Positions 25,329 through 34,567 are shown, counted from the stretch's first letter. The stretch is DNA of 64,000 nt from Thioclava arctica (GCF_040892615.1 NZ_JBFRYC010000001.1:512433-576432); one strand, 5' to 3'. Numbers and translations are program-made. Notes: generated by a model from the letters alone, not told the origin.

Positions 25329-26546
25329 ATGAAATCAACAATTTATGCAGGTGTGAGTGCCGCAGCGCTGATGCTGGCTGCAAATGGCGCGCTGGCGCAG
25401 GACGCGGTTTCGGACGGTGTCGTGAAAATCGGTGTGCTGGGCGATATGTCGGGCGTCTATTCGACCGGCTTCTCGGGCAAGGGCGCTGTCGATGCGGTGA
25501 ACATGGCCGTGCGTGATTTCGGCGGCACCGTTCTGGGCAAGCCGATTGAAGTGATCTCGGCGGATCACCAGAACAAGGCCGATGTGGCCTCGGCGACCGC
25601 GCGTCAGTGGATCGACGAAGAGCATGTCGACATGATCACCGATCTCACCAACTCGGCGGTGGCGCTGGCGGTGCAGAAACTGGCCTCCGACAAGCATGTG
25701 ATCACGATGGCAACCGGCGCGGCGTCTGCTGCGCTCACGGGTGCGGATTGCACGAAATACGGCATCCACTACGGTTATGATACGCACGCTCTGCCCGTGG
25801 GCACGGCGACGGCCGTCGTGAAAAACGGTGGCGATAGCTGGTATTTCATCACCGCCGATTACGCCTTTGGTCATGCGCTGCAAGACAACACCACCGAGGT
25901 GATCAACAGCCTTGGTGGCAAGGTTCTGGGCAGCTCGGACGTGCCGCTTAGCTCGACCGATTTCTCGTCTTACCTGCTGCAGGCGCAAAGCTCGGGCGCG
26001 AAGGTGATCGGTCTGGCCAATGCGGGCCAAGACACCGTGAACGCGATCAAGCAGGCGCATGAATTCGGTATCGTCGAGGGCGGTCAGCAGCTGGCAGGTA
26101 TGCTGGTGCTGATTTCGGACGTGAAATCGTTGGGCACGGATGTGGCCAAGGGGCTGCAATTCACCAGCGGCTGGTATTGGAACTCTGACGACAAGTCCAA
26201 AGCGTGGAAAGCCGAATACGAGAAATTCTCGGGCGGTGAGGCTCCGACCTTTGTGCATGCGGCGGATTACTCGCTGACGATGGCCTATCTTGAGGCGATC
26301 AAGGCGGCTGGCACGGATGATCCCGACAAGGTGCGCGAACAGCTTGGCAAAATGAAGATCGACGATTTCTTCGCCAAGGGCGGTCAGATCCGTCAAGACG
26401 GTTTGCTGGTGCATGATATGTATCTGCTCAAAGTCAAAGACGGCGGCACCGACCCGTGGGATGTGGCCGATGTCGTGCGCACCATTCCGGGCGATGAAGC
26501 CTATGCGTCGCTTGCGGCTGGCGGTTGCCCGCTCGTCAATAAATAA
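25329..26546 (+). CDS. ABC transporter substrate-binding protein (branched-chain amino acid/amide type)
   Basis: The 405-residue periplasmic-binding protein of the LivJ/LivK type I fold has a signal peptide (residues 1-23, ending GALAQ). VVKIGVLGDMSGVYSTGFSGKGAVDAVNMAVRDFGG is the first lobe and ligand-site start. MATGAASAALTG and WYFITADYAFGHALQDNT are the typical ligand-contact segments. AGGGAGGAAG lies before the ATG. It is the first gene of a five-gene transporter operon with the ATPase genes before the permease genes. Substrate could be a branched-chain amino acid, amide, urea-like compound or aromatic acid. Sequence does not decide. Confidence 0.88.
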   Translation: MKSTIYAGVSAAALMLAANGALAQDAVSDGVVKIGVLGDMSGVYSTGFSGKGAVDAVNMAVRDFGGTVLGKPIEVISADHQNKADVASATARQWIDEEHVDMITDLTNSAVALAVQKLASDKHVITMATGAASAALTGADCTKYGIHYGYDTHALPVGTATAVVKNGGDSWYFITADYAFGHALQDNTTEVINSLGGKVLGSSDVPLSSTDFSSYLLQAQSSGAKVIGLANAGQDTVNAIKQAHEFGIVEGGQQLAGMLVLISDVKSLGTDVAKGLQFTSGWYWNSDDKSKAWKAEYEKFSGGEAPTFVHAADYSLTMAYLEAIKAAGTDDPDKVREQLGKMKIDDFFAKGGQIRQDGLLVHDMYLLKVKDGGTDPWDVADVVRTIPGDEAYASLAAGGCPLVNK

Positions 26547-26616
26547 GCCAATCAAAACACGGACGGGGGCGACCGACAGGCCGCCCCCGAACGCGTATCA
26601 GTGCGAAGGCCAGACC

Positions 26617-27387
26617 ATGAGTGACATCATCCTCGAGGCCCGCAACCTGACCAAAAGTTTTGGCGGTTTTGTGGCTGTGAACGGGGTTGATCTGCGCATC
26701 CAGCGCGGTTCGATCCATGCCATTATCGGGCCCAATGGCGCGGGCAAGACGACAATGTTTAACCTGTTGACCAAGTTTATCACGCCCACTTCGGGCAAGA
26801 TATTGTTCAACGACACCGATATTACCAATAAGAAACCCGCCGAGATCGCGAATATGGGCGTTGTGCGCTCATTCCAGATTTCGGCCGTGTTTCCTCACCT
26901 AACCGTGCTGGAAAACGTGCGCCTGGCGCTGCAGCGCGGGTTGGGAGTGAGCTATCATTTCTGGCGCTCCAAGGCGTTGCTGCATGATCTGGATGCGCAG
27001 GCGATGGCGCGTCTGGAACAGGTGGGGCTGGCTGATTACGCCACCCTGCGCGCGGTCGAGCTGCCCTATGGGCGCAAGCGGGCGTTGGAAATCGCGACAA
27101 CGCTGGGGCTGGAGCCCGAGTTGATGCTGCTGGATGAGCCCACGCAGGGCATGGGCACCGAAGATGTGGGTGCTGTGACCGAGTTGATCGGGCGTGTGCG
27201 TGAGGGCCGCACGATCGTGATGGTCGAGCATAACCTTGGCGTCGTGGCCGAACTGGCCGACACGATCACCGTGCTGGCGCGCGGCGAGGTTCTAGCCGAG
27301 GGGCCATATTCCGAGGTGTCCAAGAACCCGCATGTCATGGAGGCCTATATGGGCGTCTCTGCCGATGAGCAGGAGGAGGCCGTATGA
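26617..27387 (+). CDS. ABC transporter ATP-binding protein (LivG type)
   Basis: The 256-residue ATPase has Walker A GPNGAGKTT (about residue 39), Q-loop region VVRSFQISAVFPHLTVLENV, Walker B LMLLDEPTQGM and H-switch VEHNLGVV. The signature reads LPYGRKRALEIA in place of the usual LSYGQQRRLEIA. The insert after the Q-loop (SYHFWRSKALLHDLDAQAMARLE) is typical for LivG. The stop codon overlaps the start of the LivF-type gene (ATGA), so the two ATPases are translated together. Confidence 0.9.
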   Translation: MSDIILEARNLTKSFGGFVAVNGVDLRIQRGSIHAIIGPNGAGKTTMFNLLTKFITPTSGKILFNDTDITNKKPAEIANMGVVRSFQISAVFPHLTVLENVRLALQRGLGVSYHFWRSKALLHDLDAQAMARLEQVGLADYATLRAVELPYGRKRALEIATTLGLEPELMLLDEPTQGMGTEDVGAVTELIGRVREGRTIVMVEHNLGVVAELADTITVLARGEVLAEGPYSEVSKNPHVMEAYMGVSADEQEEAV

Positions 27388-28106
27388 GCACGACAACCCT
27401 GATCAAACCGATGCTGAAAATCGAAAACCTGCATGCGTGGTATGGCGAATCCCATGTCCTGCACGGGGTCAATCTGGAACTGGGCGAGGGGCAGCTGATC
27501 ACGCTGCTTGGGCGCAACGGGGCAGGGCGCTCGACGACCCTGCGTTCAATCATGGGGATGGTGGATCGCCGGACGGGTTCGATTGCGATCAACGGTCAAG
27601 AGTTCATCACCAAGCCCGCGCATCGTATCTCGCCCGATGGCCGGATCGGGTTTTGCCCCGAGGAGCGCGGCATCTTTGCCTCGCTTACGGTGGAAGAAAA
27701 CCTGCTGCTGCCGCCAATGGTGGGCGCCGATGGTATGTCGATTGAAGAGCTGTTCGACATGTTCCCCAACCTCGCCAATGTGCGCAAACGCATGGGCACG
27801 CGTCTGTCGGGGGGCGAGCAGCAGATGCTTGCGATTGCGCGTATCTTGCGCACCGGCGCGCGGTTGTTGTTGCTCGATGAGATCACCGAAGGGCTGGCCC
27901 CCGTGATCGTGAAAACGCTGGGCCGGGTCATTCGCGACCTCAAGACGCGGGGCTACACGATTGTGCTGGTGGAACAGAACTTCCGCTTTGCCGCGCCCTT
28001 GGCCGATCGTCATTACGTCATCGAACATGGCGAGGTGATCGACACGATCGAGGCCGCCGATGTCGAGGCGAGCATGGACCGCCTCAATCATTACCTGAGC
28101 GTGTAA
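27384..28106 (+). CDS. ABC transporter ATP-binding protein (LivF type) with altered Walker A
   Basis: The 240-residue LivF-type ATPase has signature LSGGEQQMLAIAR, the FCPEERGIFASLTVEENL segment typical of LivF and H-switch region VLVEQNFRFA. The Walker A motif reads GRNGAGRST, with arginine (codon CGC) in place of the phosphate-binding lysine. Walker B continues LLLLDEITEGLAP rather than LLLLDEPSEGLAP. Arginine variants occur in some LivF-type subunits, so this may be a degenerate nucleotide site in an asymmetric heterodimer with the LivG partner, which keeps its lysine. The ATG overlaps the previous gene by 4 bp. Confidence 0.88.
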   Translation: MSTTTLIKPMLKIENLHAWYGESHVLHGVNLELGEGQLITLLGRNGAGRSTTLRSIMGMVDRRTGSIAINGQEFITKPAHRISPDGRIGFCPEERGIFASLTVEENLLLPPMVGADGMSIEELFDMFPNLANVRKRMGTRLSGGEQQMLAIARILRTGARLLLLDEITEGLAPVIVKTLGRVIRDLKTRGYTIVLVEQNFRFAAPLADRHYVIEHGEVIDTIEAADVEASMDRLNHYLSV

Positions 28107-28121
28107 GGAGGGAGACCAAAC

Positions 28122-29027
28122 ATGGACCCTATGATCCGACTGATCCTCGCCCAGGGTATGCTGGGCCTAAATAACGGCGTGTTCTACGCGATGCTAAGCC
28201 TTGGCTTGGCGGTGATCTTTGGCCTGCTGAACGTGGTCAATTTCGCCCATGGCGCGCTGTATATGCTGGGCGCGTTTCTGGCGCTGATCCTGTATTCCTA
28301 TGCCGGGGCATGGGTGGGGCTGGATGCGCTGCATATCGGCTTCTGGCCCGCGCTGATCCTTGCGCCACTGATGGTTGCGGGGTTCGGGATGCTGATCGAG
28401 CGCTTTATGCTGCGCCGTCTCTATAAACTCGATCCGATCTATTCCTTGCTGCTGACCTTTGGCGTCACACTGGTGCTGCAAGGGCTGTTCATCAACTTCT
28501 TCAACGCCTCGGGAACGCCCTATCCGGGCATGCCCGAAAGCCTGCGCGGGGTGGTGAACCTTGGCTTTATGATGTTCCCGAAATACCGCCTGTTCGTGAT
28601 CATCTTCTCGATCATCGTCTGTTTCGTGGTCTGGTACATTATCGAGCGCACCCGGATCGGCTCGCGCCTGCGCGCCGGCACGGAAAATCCGGAACTGGTG
28701 AAAGCGTTTGGCATCAACGTGCCCTTGATGGTGATGCTGACCTTTGGCTTTGGCACCGGGCTTGCGGGGCTTGCGGGCGTGCTGGCCGCGCCGATCTATT
28801 CGGTGAGCCCGTTGATGGGGGCTAACCTGATCATCGTGATCTTTGCGGTGGTGGTGATTGGGGGCATGGGCTCGATTGCGGGGGCGGTGGTGACTGGCTT
28901 CTCGCTGGGTCTGGTCGAGGGGATCACCAAGGTCTTTTACGCACCCGCCGCCAATACCGTGATCTTTCTGTTGATGGTGATCGTCTTGCTGGTTCGGCCC
29001 AATGGGCTGTTCGGGCGTCAGAGTTAA
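28122..29027 (+). CDS. ABC transporter permease (LivH type)
   Basis: This 301-residue inner-membrane permease has about eight membrane helices. The LivH pattern includes GLAVIFGLLNVVNFAHGALYMLGAF near residue 28 and the coupling-helix segment RTRIGSRLRAGTENPELVKAFGINV near residue 185. GTGLAGLAGVLAAPIYSVSPLMG and the closing LLVRPNGLFGRQS are typical. AAGGAGGGAG lies before the ATG. It pairs with the LivM-type permease 12 bp downstream. Confidence 0.92.
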   Translation: MDPMIRLILAQGMLGLNNGVFYAMLSLGLAVIFGLLNVVNFAHGALYMLGAFLALILYSYAGAWVGLDALHIGFWPALILAPLMVAGFGMLIERFMLRRLYKLDPIYSLLLTFGVTLVLQGLFINFFNASGTPYPGMPESLRGVVNLGFMMFPKYRLFVIIFSIIVCFVVWYIIERTRIGSRLRAGTENPELVKAFGINVPLMVMLTFGFGTGLAGLAGVLAAPIYSVSPLMGANLIIVIFAVVVIGGMGSIAGAVVTGFSLGLVEGITKVFYAPAANTVIFLLMVIVLLVRPNGLFGRQS

Positions 29028-29039
29028 GGGGTGCAAGAT

Positions 29040-30035
29040 ATGAGCGATACGACCACCGAAATCGGCGAGTTCGAGGAAAACACCGGAGAACCCGAACACC
29101 GCACGCGCTCGCGGATCTGGCAAGGGGTGTTCTGGGTCGCGTTGATCGGCTTCTTGCTGATTGCCCCGACGCTTTTCTACCCGGTCTTCGTGATGCAACT
29201 GCTGTGTTTCGCGCTGTTTGCGGCCGCCTTCAACCTGCTGATCGGCTTTACCGGGCTGTTGTCCTTTGGCCATGCCGCCTTCTTTGGCGGCGCGGCTTAT
29301 ATCGCGGGGCATGCGCTCAAGGTCTGGGGCTTTCCGCCGCTTTTGGGGATCGCTGCGGGCACGCTGTTTGCGGCTGCGTTGGGTTGGGCCGTGGGATCAT
29401 TGGCGATCCGCCGTCAGGGGATTTACTTTGCGATGATCACGCTGGCGCTGGCGCAGATCGTGTATTTCTTCGTGCTGCAGATGCCTTTCACCGGCGGCGA
29501 GGACGGCTTGCAAGGCATTCCGCGCGGCCATCTGCTGGGCTTCATCGACCTCAACCAACCACTGGCGATGTATTACACGGTCGCGGCGATCTTCCTTGTC
29601 GGGTTCCTGGTGATCTATCGGATCATCCATTCGCCTTTCGGTCAGGTCTTGCAGGCGATCCGCGAGAACGAACCGCGCGCGCTGTCGCTGGGCTATAATG
29701 TGGACCGTTTCAAGCTGCTGGCTTTCGTGCTGTCGGCGGCGCTGGCGGGGCTTGCGGGCTCGACCAAGGCGCTGGTGTTCCAGTTCGCGTCGCTGACGGA
29801 TGCGCATTGGCAGATGTCGGGTGAGGTGATCTTGATGACGCTTCTGGGCGGCATGGGCACGATCTTTGGCCCCGTCGTGGGCGCGTTCGTCGTGGTCACG
29901 TTGCAGCATGTCCTAAGCGGCATCGGGTCTTGGGTGCAGGTCGTGATCGGGGGCACCTTCATCGCCTGCGTGTTGCTGTTCCGCCGGGGTATCGTGGGCG
30001 AGTTGGCGCGCCTGCTCAAGATCAACTCGCTTTAA
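29040..30035 (+). CDS. ABC transporter permease (LivM type)
   Basis: The 331-residue permease has a charged N-terminus (residues 1-30) followed by about nine membrane helices. FNLLIGFTGLLSFGHAAFFGGAAYIAGH is the LivM-type early motif. SPFGQVLQAIRENEPRALSLGYNVDRFKLLAFVLSAALAGLAGS is the conserved coupling segment. The ATG at 29040 is preceded by AAGGGG; a GTG at 29031 would add three residues. It ends the operon, followed by a strong hairpin at 30075. Confidence 0.92.
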   Translation: MSDTTTEIGEFEENTGEPEHRTRSRIWQGVFWVALIGFLLIAPTLFYPVFVMQLLCFALFAAAFNLLIGFTGLLSFGHAAFFGGAAYIAGHALKVWGFPPLLGIAAGTLFAAALGWAVGSLAIRRQGIYFAMITLALAQIVYFFVLQMPFTGGEDGLQGIPRGHLLGFIDLNQPLAMYYTVAAIFLVGFLVIYRIIHSPFGQVLQAIRENEPRALSLGYNVDRFKLLAFVLSAALAGLAGSTKALVFQFASLTDAHWQMSGEVILMTLLGGMGTIFGPVVGAFVVVTLQHVLSGIGSWVQVVIGGTFIACVLLFRRGIVGELARLLKINSL

Positions 30036-30556
30036 GTTTCGCGCCCGCGCGGCGCGCGAAACCTTGCAATCAGCACGCCCCCTCGGAGGACCTCCGAGGG
30101 GGCGTTGTGCGGTCTGGGCGGTGCGATTAACGCAAGCGCAACGAAAATTCGATTGTATTTCGGGCAAACGTGCCGCTATGGTCATAAACAGTCGGTCGCA
30201 CTTTGGCACTGCCCTATGTGACCCACCGAAATTCGCTGATCTCCAAGCAGCCCCGATGCGCAAAATACGCGCAGGTGGCGCGTGTTTTGGATCAACCGAT
30301 TGGCCGCAAGGCCGCTAGTTTGCCTCCCTCTGCCGATTTCAGGGCAAGGAGGTTATGAATGGGGTGCCGGAACAACCGTGCGCCTGGGAAAGAACCGCGA
30401 TGATGCGTGTCGAGCTGAGGCAAATGATCAAGGGTGGGCCAGAAATGGCCGCGCCCGCTTGCCTGTGCCGCCCGCCCATCGCCTCATGGACACATCATGC
30501 TGCTTGTACGTTGGACCCTCCGGGTTTGGCGCCAAGGGCATGGGCAATGGAATTAC
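30036..30556. other. rne upstream region and leader
   Basis: These 521 bp lie between the transporter operon and rne. The first 70 bp hold the operon hairpin. A perfect AAGGAGG at 30346-30352 is followed by an out-of-frame open frame (ATG 30355 or GTG 30364) that runs into rne. No tRNA or known RNA element was recognised. A long leader is consistent with RNase E autoregulation, but this is inference. Confidence 0.5.
30075..30105 (+). terminator. Strong hairpin ending the ABC transporter operon
   Basis: A 31-nt near-perfect palindrome (15-bp arms around one central base) starts 40 bp past the last stop codon. It is followed by TTGTG rather than a clean U-tract. It is a likely terminator or 3'-end stabiliser. 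Confidence 0.7.
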
Positions 30557-33409
30557 ATGGCAAAGAAGATGCTTATCGATGCAACCCACGCGGAAGAAAC
30601 CCGCGTCGTGGTGGCAGACGGCAACAAGGTCGAGGAATTTGACTTTGAAACCATCAACAGACGGCAACTCGCCGGCAATATCTATCTGGCAAAAATAACG
30701 CGGGTGGAGCCTTCGCTCCAGGCCGCTTTTGTCGATTACGGTGGCAATCGTCACGGATTTCTCGCTTTTGCGGAAATCCACCCCGATTATTATCAAATCC
30801 CGGTCGCTGACCGTGAGGCTCTGATCGAGGAAGAGCGTCAGTTGGCTGAGGCCGCCGAGGCCGAAGAAGACAAACCCAAACCGACGCGCCGCCGCCGCTC
30901 GCGCCGTCCGGCCAAGGCCGAAAAGGCCACGAACGATGAGGCCGTCGTCAGCTCGGACGAAATTCCGGGCATGGCGATTGTCGATCACGAGGCCGACGAC
31001 GCGCAGGATGGCGATGCGGCGCAAGCTGTGGCCGCTCCGGTCGGGACAGATGATGGCGCGCAAACCGTCGCAGCAGATGTCCCCGCCGAGGATGCGCCTG
31101 TTGCAGAGGCTCCTGTTGCTGATGAAGCCGACTCTGACGCCAGCGATGACGAGTCCAGCGATGATTCCGACGATGACACGCAAGACGATGACGACAGTGA
31201 CGCCGCCGAACGCGCCGTAGACAGCGGCATTGAATCGATTGCCGATGAGGACGTTCAGGAAGAAATGCGCACGCCCCGCAAGGCCCGCGCACGCCGCTAC
31301 AAGATTCAAGAAGTCATCAAAGTGCGCCAGATCATGCTGGTGCAGGTCGTCAAGGAAGAGCGCGGCAACAAAGGCGCGGCGCTCACCACCTATCTGTCGC
31401 TTGCCGGTCGCTACTGCGTCTTGATGCCCAACACCGCGCGTGGCGGTGGCATTTCGCGCAAGATCACCAATGCCGCAGACCGCAAGAAGCTCAAGGAAAT
31501 CGCCAGTGAGTTCGACGTGCCCAAGGGCGCGGGCCTGATCGTGCGCACCGCTGGCGCGCAGCGCACCAAGACGGAAATCAAGCGCGATTACGAATATCTC
31601 ATGCGCCTGTGGGAGCAGATCCGCGATCTGACGATGAAATCCATCGCCCCCGCGCCGATCTATGAAGAAGGCGATCTGATCAAACGCTCGATCCGTGATC
31701 TGTATTCGAAAGAGATCGACGAGGTGCTGGTCGAGGGCGAGCGCGGTTATCGCGTGGCCAAAGACTTCATGCGCATGATCATGCCGAGCCACGCCAAAAA
31801 CGTGAAGCATTATCAGGAATCGCTGCCGCTTTTCGCGCGCTATCAGGTCGAAAGCTATCTGACGGGCATGTTCAACCCGACCGTGCAGCTCAAATCGGGC
31901 GGCTATATCGTGATCGGGATCACCGAGGCGCTGGTGGCGATCGACGTGAACTCGGGCCGGGCCACCAAAGAGGGCTCGATCGAGGAAACCGCAACCAAGA
32001 CCAACCTTGAAGCCGCCGAAGAGGTGGCCCGCCAGTTGCGCCTGCGCGATCTGGCCGGTCTGATCGTGATCGACTTTATCGACATGGATGAGCGGCGCAA
32101 CAATGCCGCGGTTGAGAAGCGTCTGAAAGACAAGCTGAAAACCGACCGTGCGCGCATTCAAGTCGGACGCATCTCGGGCTTTGGTCTGCTGGAAATGTCG
32201 CGCCAACGTCTGCGTCCGGGGATGCTGGAAAGCACCACGCAGCCGTGCTCGCATTGCCATGGCACGGGGATTATCCGCTCGGATGATAGTCTCGCGCTGT
32301 CGGTTCTGCGCGCGATCGAAGAGGAGGGCACGCGCAAACGCTCGCGCGAGGTTCTGGTGCGTGCGCCGGTGGCCGTGGCCAACTATCTGATCAACGCCAA
32401 GCGCGAACATATCGCCTCGATTGAGGCGCGCTATGGCATGTCCGTGCGCATCGAAGCGGCCCCCGATCTGATCTCGCCCGACTTCACGATGGAAAAGCTG
32501 AAAACCGCGACCCGTCTGGTGCCCGAAGTCTCCAGCGCGGTGGTGTCTGCCACGGCAAGCCTGATGGCTGAGATTGATCTGGATGAAGAGGATGAGGCCG
32601 TTGAAGAGGCGGAAATCGTTGAGGCCGAGGCCGAAACGCCCGAGCTGAGTGAAGACGATCAGCCCAAGAAAAAACGTCGTCGTCGTCGTCGTAAGAAGCG
32701 CGGCAATGGCGACGAGGGCGCGCAGAATGGCGACGAGGGCGAGAGCGATTCGCAAAACGCCGCTGATGCGGTGCAAGCGGACGGGGCGGATCAGCCTGCT
32801 GCGAGCCCGGTTGAGGCTGCTGTGAGCGAAGAGGCCGTTGAAGAGGCCCCCAAGCCCAAGCGTCGCACGCGGTCGCGCAAGAAGGTCGAAGCCCCTGTGA
32901 CTGAGGGAGAGGCCGTTGCCGAGGCCGCGCCTGCGACTGAGGAGGCTGAACCGGCTGCCGAGGAAGAGGCACCTAAGCCGAAACGGCGCACCCGCTCGCG
33001 CAAGAAGGTTGAACCCGACGCCGTGGCTGAAGGCGAGGCTGAGGCTCCGGTGGCTGAAGAGGCCCCCAAGCCGAAACGCCGGACGCGCACGCGTAAAAAG
33101 CCCGAGCCGGTCGCTGCCGAAGCTGTTGAAACGCCGGATGTTCCTGCAACGCCGCAGCCCGACGCACCGGTTGAAACGCCGCCTGCGCCGCAGCCGGATG
33201 CGCCGGTCGAAACCCCGCCCGCACCCAGCGAAATGCCGGTGCAGGTGCCTGACGAAACCCCGGCAACCCCGCCAAGCGAAGCGCCGGTGGAGATGCCTCC
33301 CGAGGCACCGCCCGAGGCCCCCATCGAGATTCCGCAAGGCGACACGATGGTTGAGACAAAGCCCGAGCCCGCCAAATCCCGCCGTCGCGGCTGGTGGAGC
33401 CGGGGTTAA
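30557..33409 (+). CDS. rne: Ribonuclease E
   Basis: RNase E is the main endoribonuclease of mRNA decay and rRNA/tRNA processing. The 950-residue product starts MAKKMLIDATHAEETRVVVADG. The S1 domain (about residues 36-285) is interrupted by an acidic insertion (about 100-235), as is usual in alphaproteobacteria. Catalytic D463 (VAIDVNSG) and D506 (VIDFIDM) are 43 residues apart, exactly as D303 and D346 in E. coli. The zinc-link C564-S-H-C567 also has the expected spacing. The C-terminal region is disordered with three near-identical KPKRRTR(S/T)RKK modules, then a proline/alanine-rich stretch ending RRRGWWSRG. The start ATG has only a weak GGAA upstream. Confidence 0.96.
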   Translation: MAKKMLIDATHAEETRVVVADGNKVEEFDFETINRRQLAGNIYLAKITRVEPSLQAAFVDYGGNRHGFLAFAEIHPDYYQIPVADREALIEEERQLAEAAEAEEDKPKPTRRRRSRRPAKAEKATNDEAVVSSDEIPGMAIVDHEADDAQDGDAAQAVAAPVGTDDGAQTVAADVPAEDAPVAEAPVADEADSDASDDESSDDSDDDTQDDDDSDAAERAVDSGIESIADEDVQEEMRTPRKARARRYKIQEVIKVRQIMLVQVVKEERGNKGAALTTYLSLAGRYCVLMPNTARGGGISRKITNAADRKKLKEIASEFDVPKGAGLIVRTAGAQRTKTEIKRDYEYLMRLWEQIRDLTMKSIAPAPIYEEGDLIKRSIRDLYSKEIDEVLVEGERGYRVAKDFMRMIMPSHAKNVKHYQESLPLFARYQVESYLTGMFNPTVQLKSGGYIVIGITEALVAIDVNSGRATKEGSIEETATKTNLEAAEEVARQLRLRDLAGLIVIDFIDMDERRNNAAVEKRLKDKLKTDRARIQVGRISGFGLLEMSRQRLRPGMLESTTQPCSHCHGTGIIRSDDSLALSVLRAIEEEGTRKRSREVLVRAPVAVANYLINAKREHIASIEARYGMSVRIEAAPDLISPDFTMEKLKTATRLVPEVSSAVVSATASLMAEIDLDEEDEAVEEAEIVEAEAETPELSEDDQPKKKRRRRRRKKRGNGDEGAQNGDEGESDSQNAADAVQADGADQPAASPVEAAVSEEAVEEAPKPKRRTRSRKKVEAPVTEGEAVAEAAPATEEAEPAAEEEAPKPKRRTRSRKKVEPDAVAEGEAEAPVAEEAPKPKRRTRTRKKPEPVAAEAVETPDVPATPQPDAPVETPPAPQPDAPVETPPAPSEMPVQVPDETPATPPSEAPVEMPPEAPPEAPIEIPQGDTMVETKPEPAKSRRRGWWSRG

Positions 33410-33430
33410 GATCGCGCTGTGAAACATGTA

Positions 33431-33459
33431 AAAGGCCGGGCACAGCGCCCGGCCTTTTT
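33431..33459 (+). terminator. Intrinsic terminator after rne
   Basis: An 11-bp perfect stem (AAAGGCCGGGC with GCCCGGCCTTT), a 5-nt loop and trailing T residues lie 21 bp past the rne stop. Confidence 0.92.
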
Positions 33460-33501
33460 GCTATTGGGTGGGGGCACATGTCCGCCGTGGGCGGGGCGGC
33501 C

Positions 33502-33729
33502 TCAGCCCTTGCGCACCAAATAGACCTTCACGCCCTCCCAATCCTCGGCCGAGATCAGCGTATGGCCGCATTGGGCGCAAAAATGGGGTACGTCGACCCA
33601 GCTGGCGCCATCGGTCGCCTCAAGGCGCACCAAAGTGCCGGGGGCGCGCCCCTCCAGCGCCTTGCGTAGCCGCAAAACGGGCAGCGGGCACAGCAGGCCA
33701 CGCGCGTCGATCTCTAGGGTATCGCTCAT
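33502..33729 (-). CDS. TusA-family sulfurtransferase
   Basis: The 75-residue TusA/SirA fold protein carries the C-P-x-P motif with the persulfide cysteine C14 (RGLLCPLPVLRLRKAL). Such proteins relay sulfur for tRNA thiolation or sulfur oxidation. Unusually, the second half contains an extra C51-x-x-C54 pair (PHFCAQCGHTL) where relatives have one cysteine. It is divergent from ccdA with about 95 bp between, hinting at a thiol or sulfur-relay context. Exact role is not determined. Confidence 0.85.
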   Translation of the reverse strand: MSDTLEIDARGLLCPLPVLRLRKALEGRAPGTLVRLEATDGASWVDVPHFCAQCGHTLISAEDWEGVKVYLVRKG

Positions 33730-33823
33730 GAAAATCGCATTAGGCCGCGCGCGCCGATTTGTCCACGAGGTTGTTATCTCACGGACAGGTGACCGCGCCT
33801 GCGCGATAGGGTAAGGCTGTGGC

Positions 33824-34567
33824 ATGTTTGGAATCGATCTTGCCAGTGCCGCCTTCCTGCCCGCCGCGTTTGTCGCGTTATCTGCGGGTCTTTTGTCATT
33901 TTTGTCGCCCTGTGTGCTGCCCATTGTGCCGCCCTATCTGGCCTATATGGGCGGGGTGAGCATGGGCGAGCTGCGCGAGGGGAAACGCTCGGCTGTCGTG
34001 CCTGCGATCTTCTTTGTGCTGGGCCTGTCGACGGTGTTTTTGTTCCTCGGCTTCACGGCCTCGGCTTTCGGGCGGTTCTTTTTGACCAATCAGGTGCTGT
34101 TCGGGCGTATCGCGGGCGGTGTGATTGTCGTGCTGGGCCTGCATTTCCTTGGCCTGTTCCGGATCGGATTTCTCGACCGTGAGGCGCGGCTGGACGCAGG
34201 GGATCGCGGCGGCTCCAGCTTAGGCGCTTATGTGTTGGGGTTGGCCTTTGCCTTTGGCTGGACGCCCTGCATCGGCCCGCAACTGGGTGCGATCTTGTCG
34301 ATTGCAGCACAAGGCGGGGATATGGCGCGCGGCACCGGATTGCTGGCGGTCTATGCGCTGGGGCTGGGGATTCCGTTCCTACTGGCGGCGCTGTTCATCC
34401 AGCGCGCGATTGGCGTGATGAACCGCATCAAGCCCTACATGGGCATCATCGAAAAAACGATGGGCGCGTTGTTGGTGATTGTCGGGATTTTGCTGCTGAC
34501 CAATGCGTTCTCGAACATTAGTTTCTGGCTGCTTGATACTTTCCCGGGGCTGGCAAAGCTTGGATAG
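33824..34567 (+). CDS. ccdA: Cytochrome c biogenesis protein CcdA (thiol-disulfide transporter)
   Basis: This 247-residue membrane protein of the DsbD/CcdA family has six membrane helices. The two redox cysteines lie in FLSPCVLPIVPPYLAYMGG (helix 1) and GWTPCIGPQLGAILS (helix 4). It passes electrons from cytoplasmic thioredoxin to periplasmic thioredoxin-like proteins used in cytochrome c maturation. The ATG is the first in frame after the divergent tusA promoter. A bidirectional terminator follows. Confidence 0.92.
   Translation: MFGIDLASAAFLPAAFVALSAGLLSFLSPCVLPIVPPYLAYMGGVSMGELREGKRSAVVPAIFFVLGLSTVFLFLGFTASAFGRFFLTNQVLFGRIAGGVIVVLGLHFLGLFRIGFLDREARLDAGDRGGSSLGAYVLGLAFAFGWTPCIGPQLGAILSIAAQGGDMARGTGLLAVYALGLGIPFLLAALFIQRAIGVMNRIKPYMGIIEKTMGALLVIVGILLLTNAFSNISFWLLDTFPGLAKLG

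Noticed and set aside
30428..33427. A 999-codon minus-strand open frame opposite rne
   Set aside because: It mirrors the high-GC rne codons and its repeats. It has no ribosome-binding site or family similarity.
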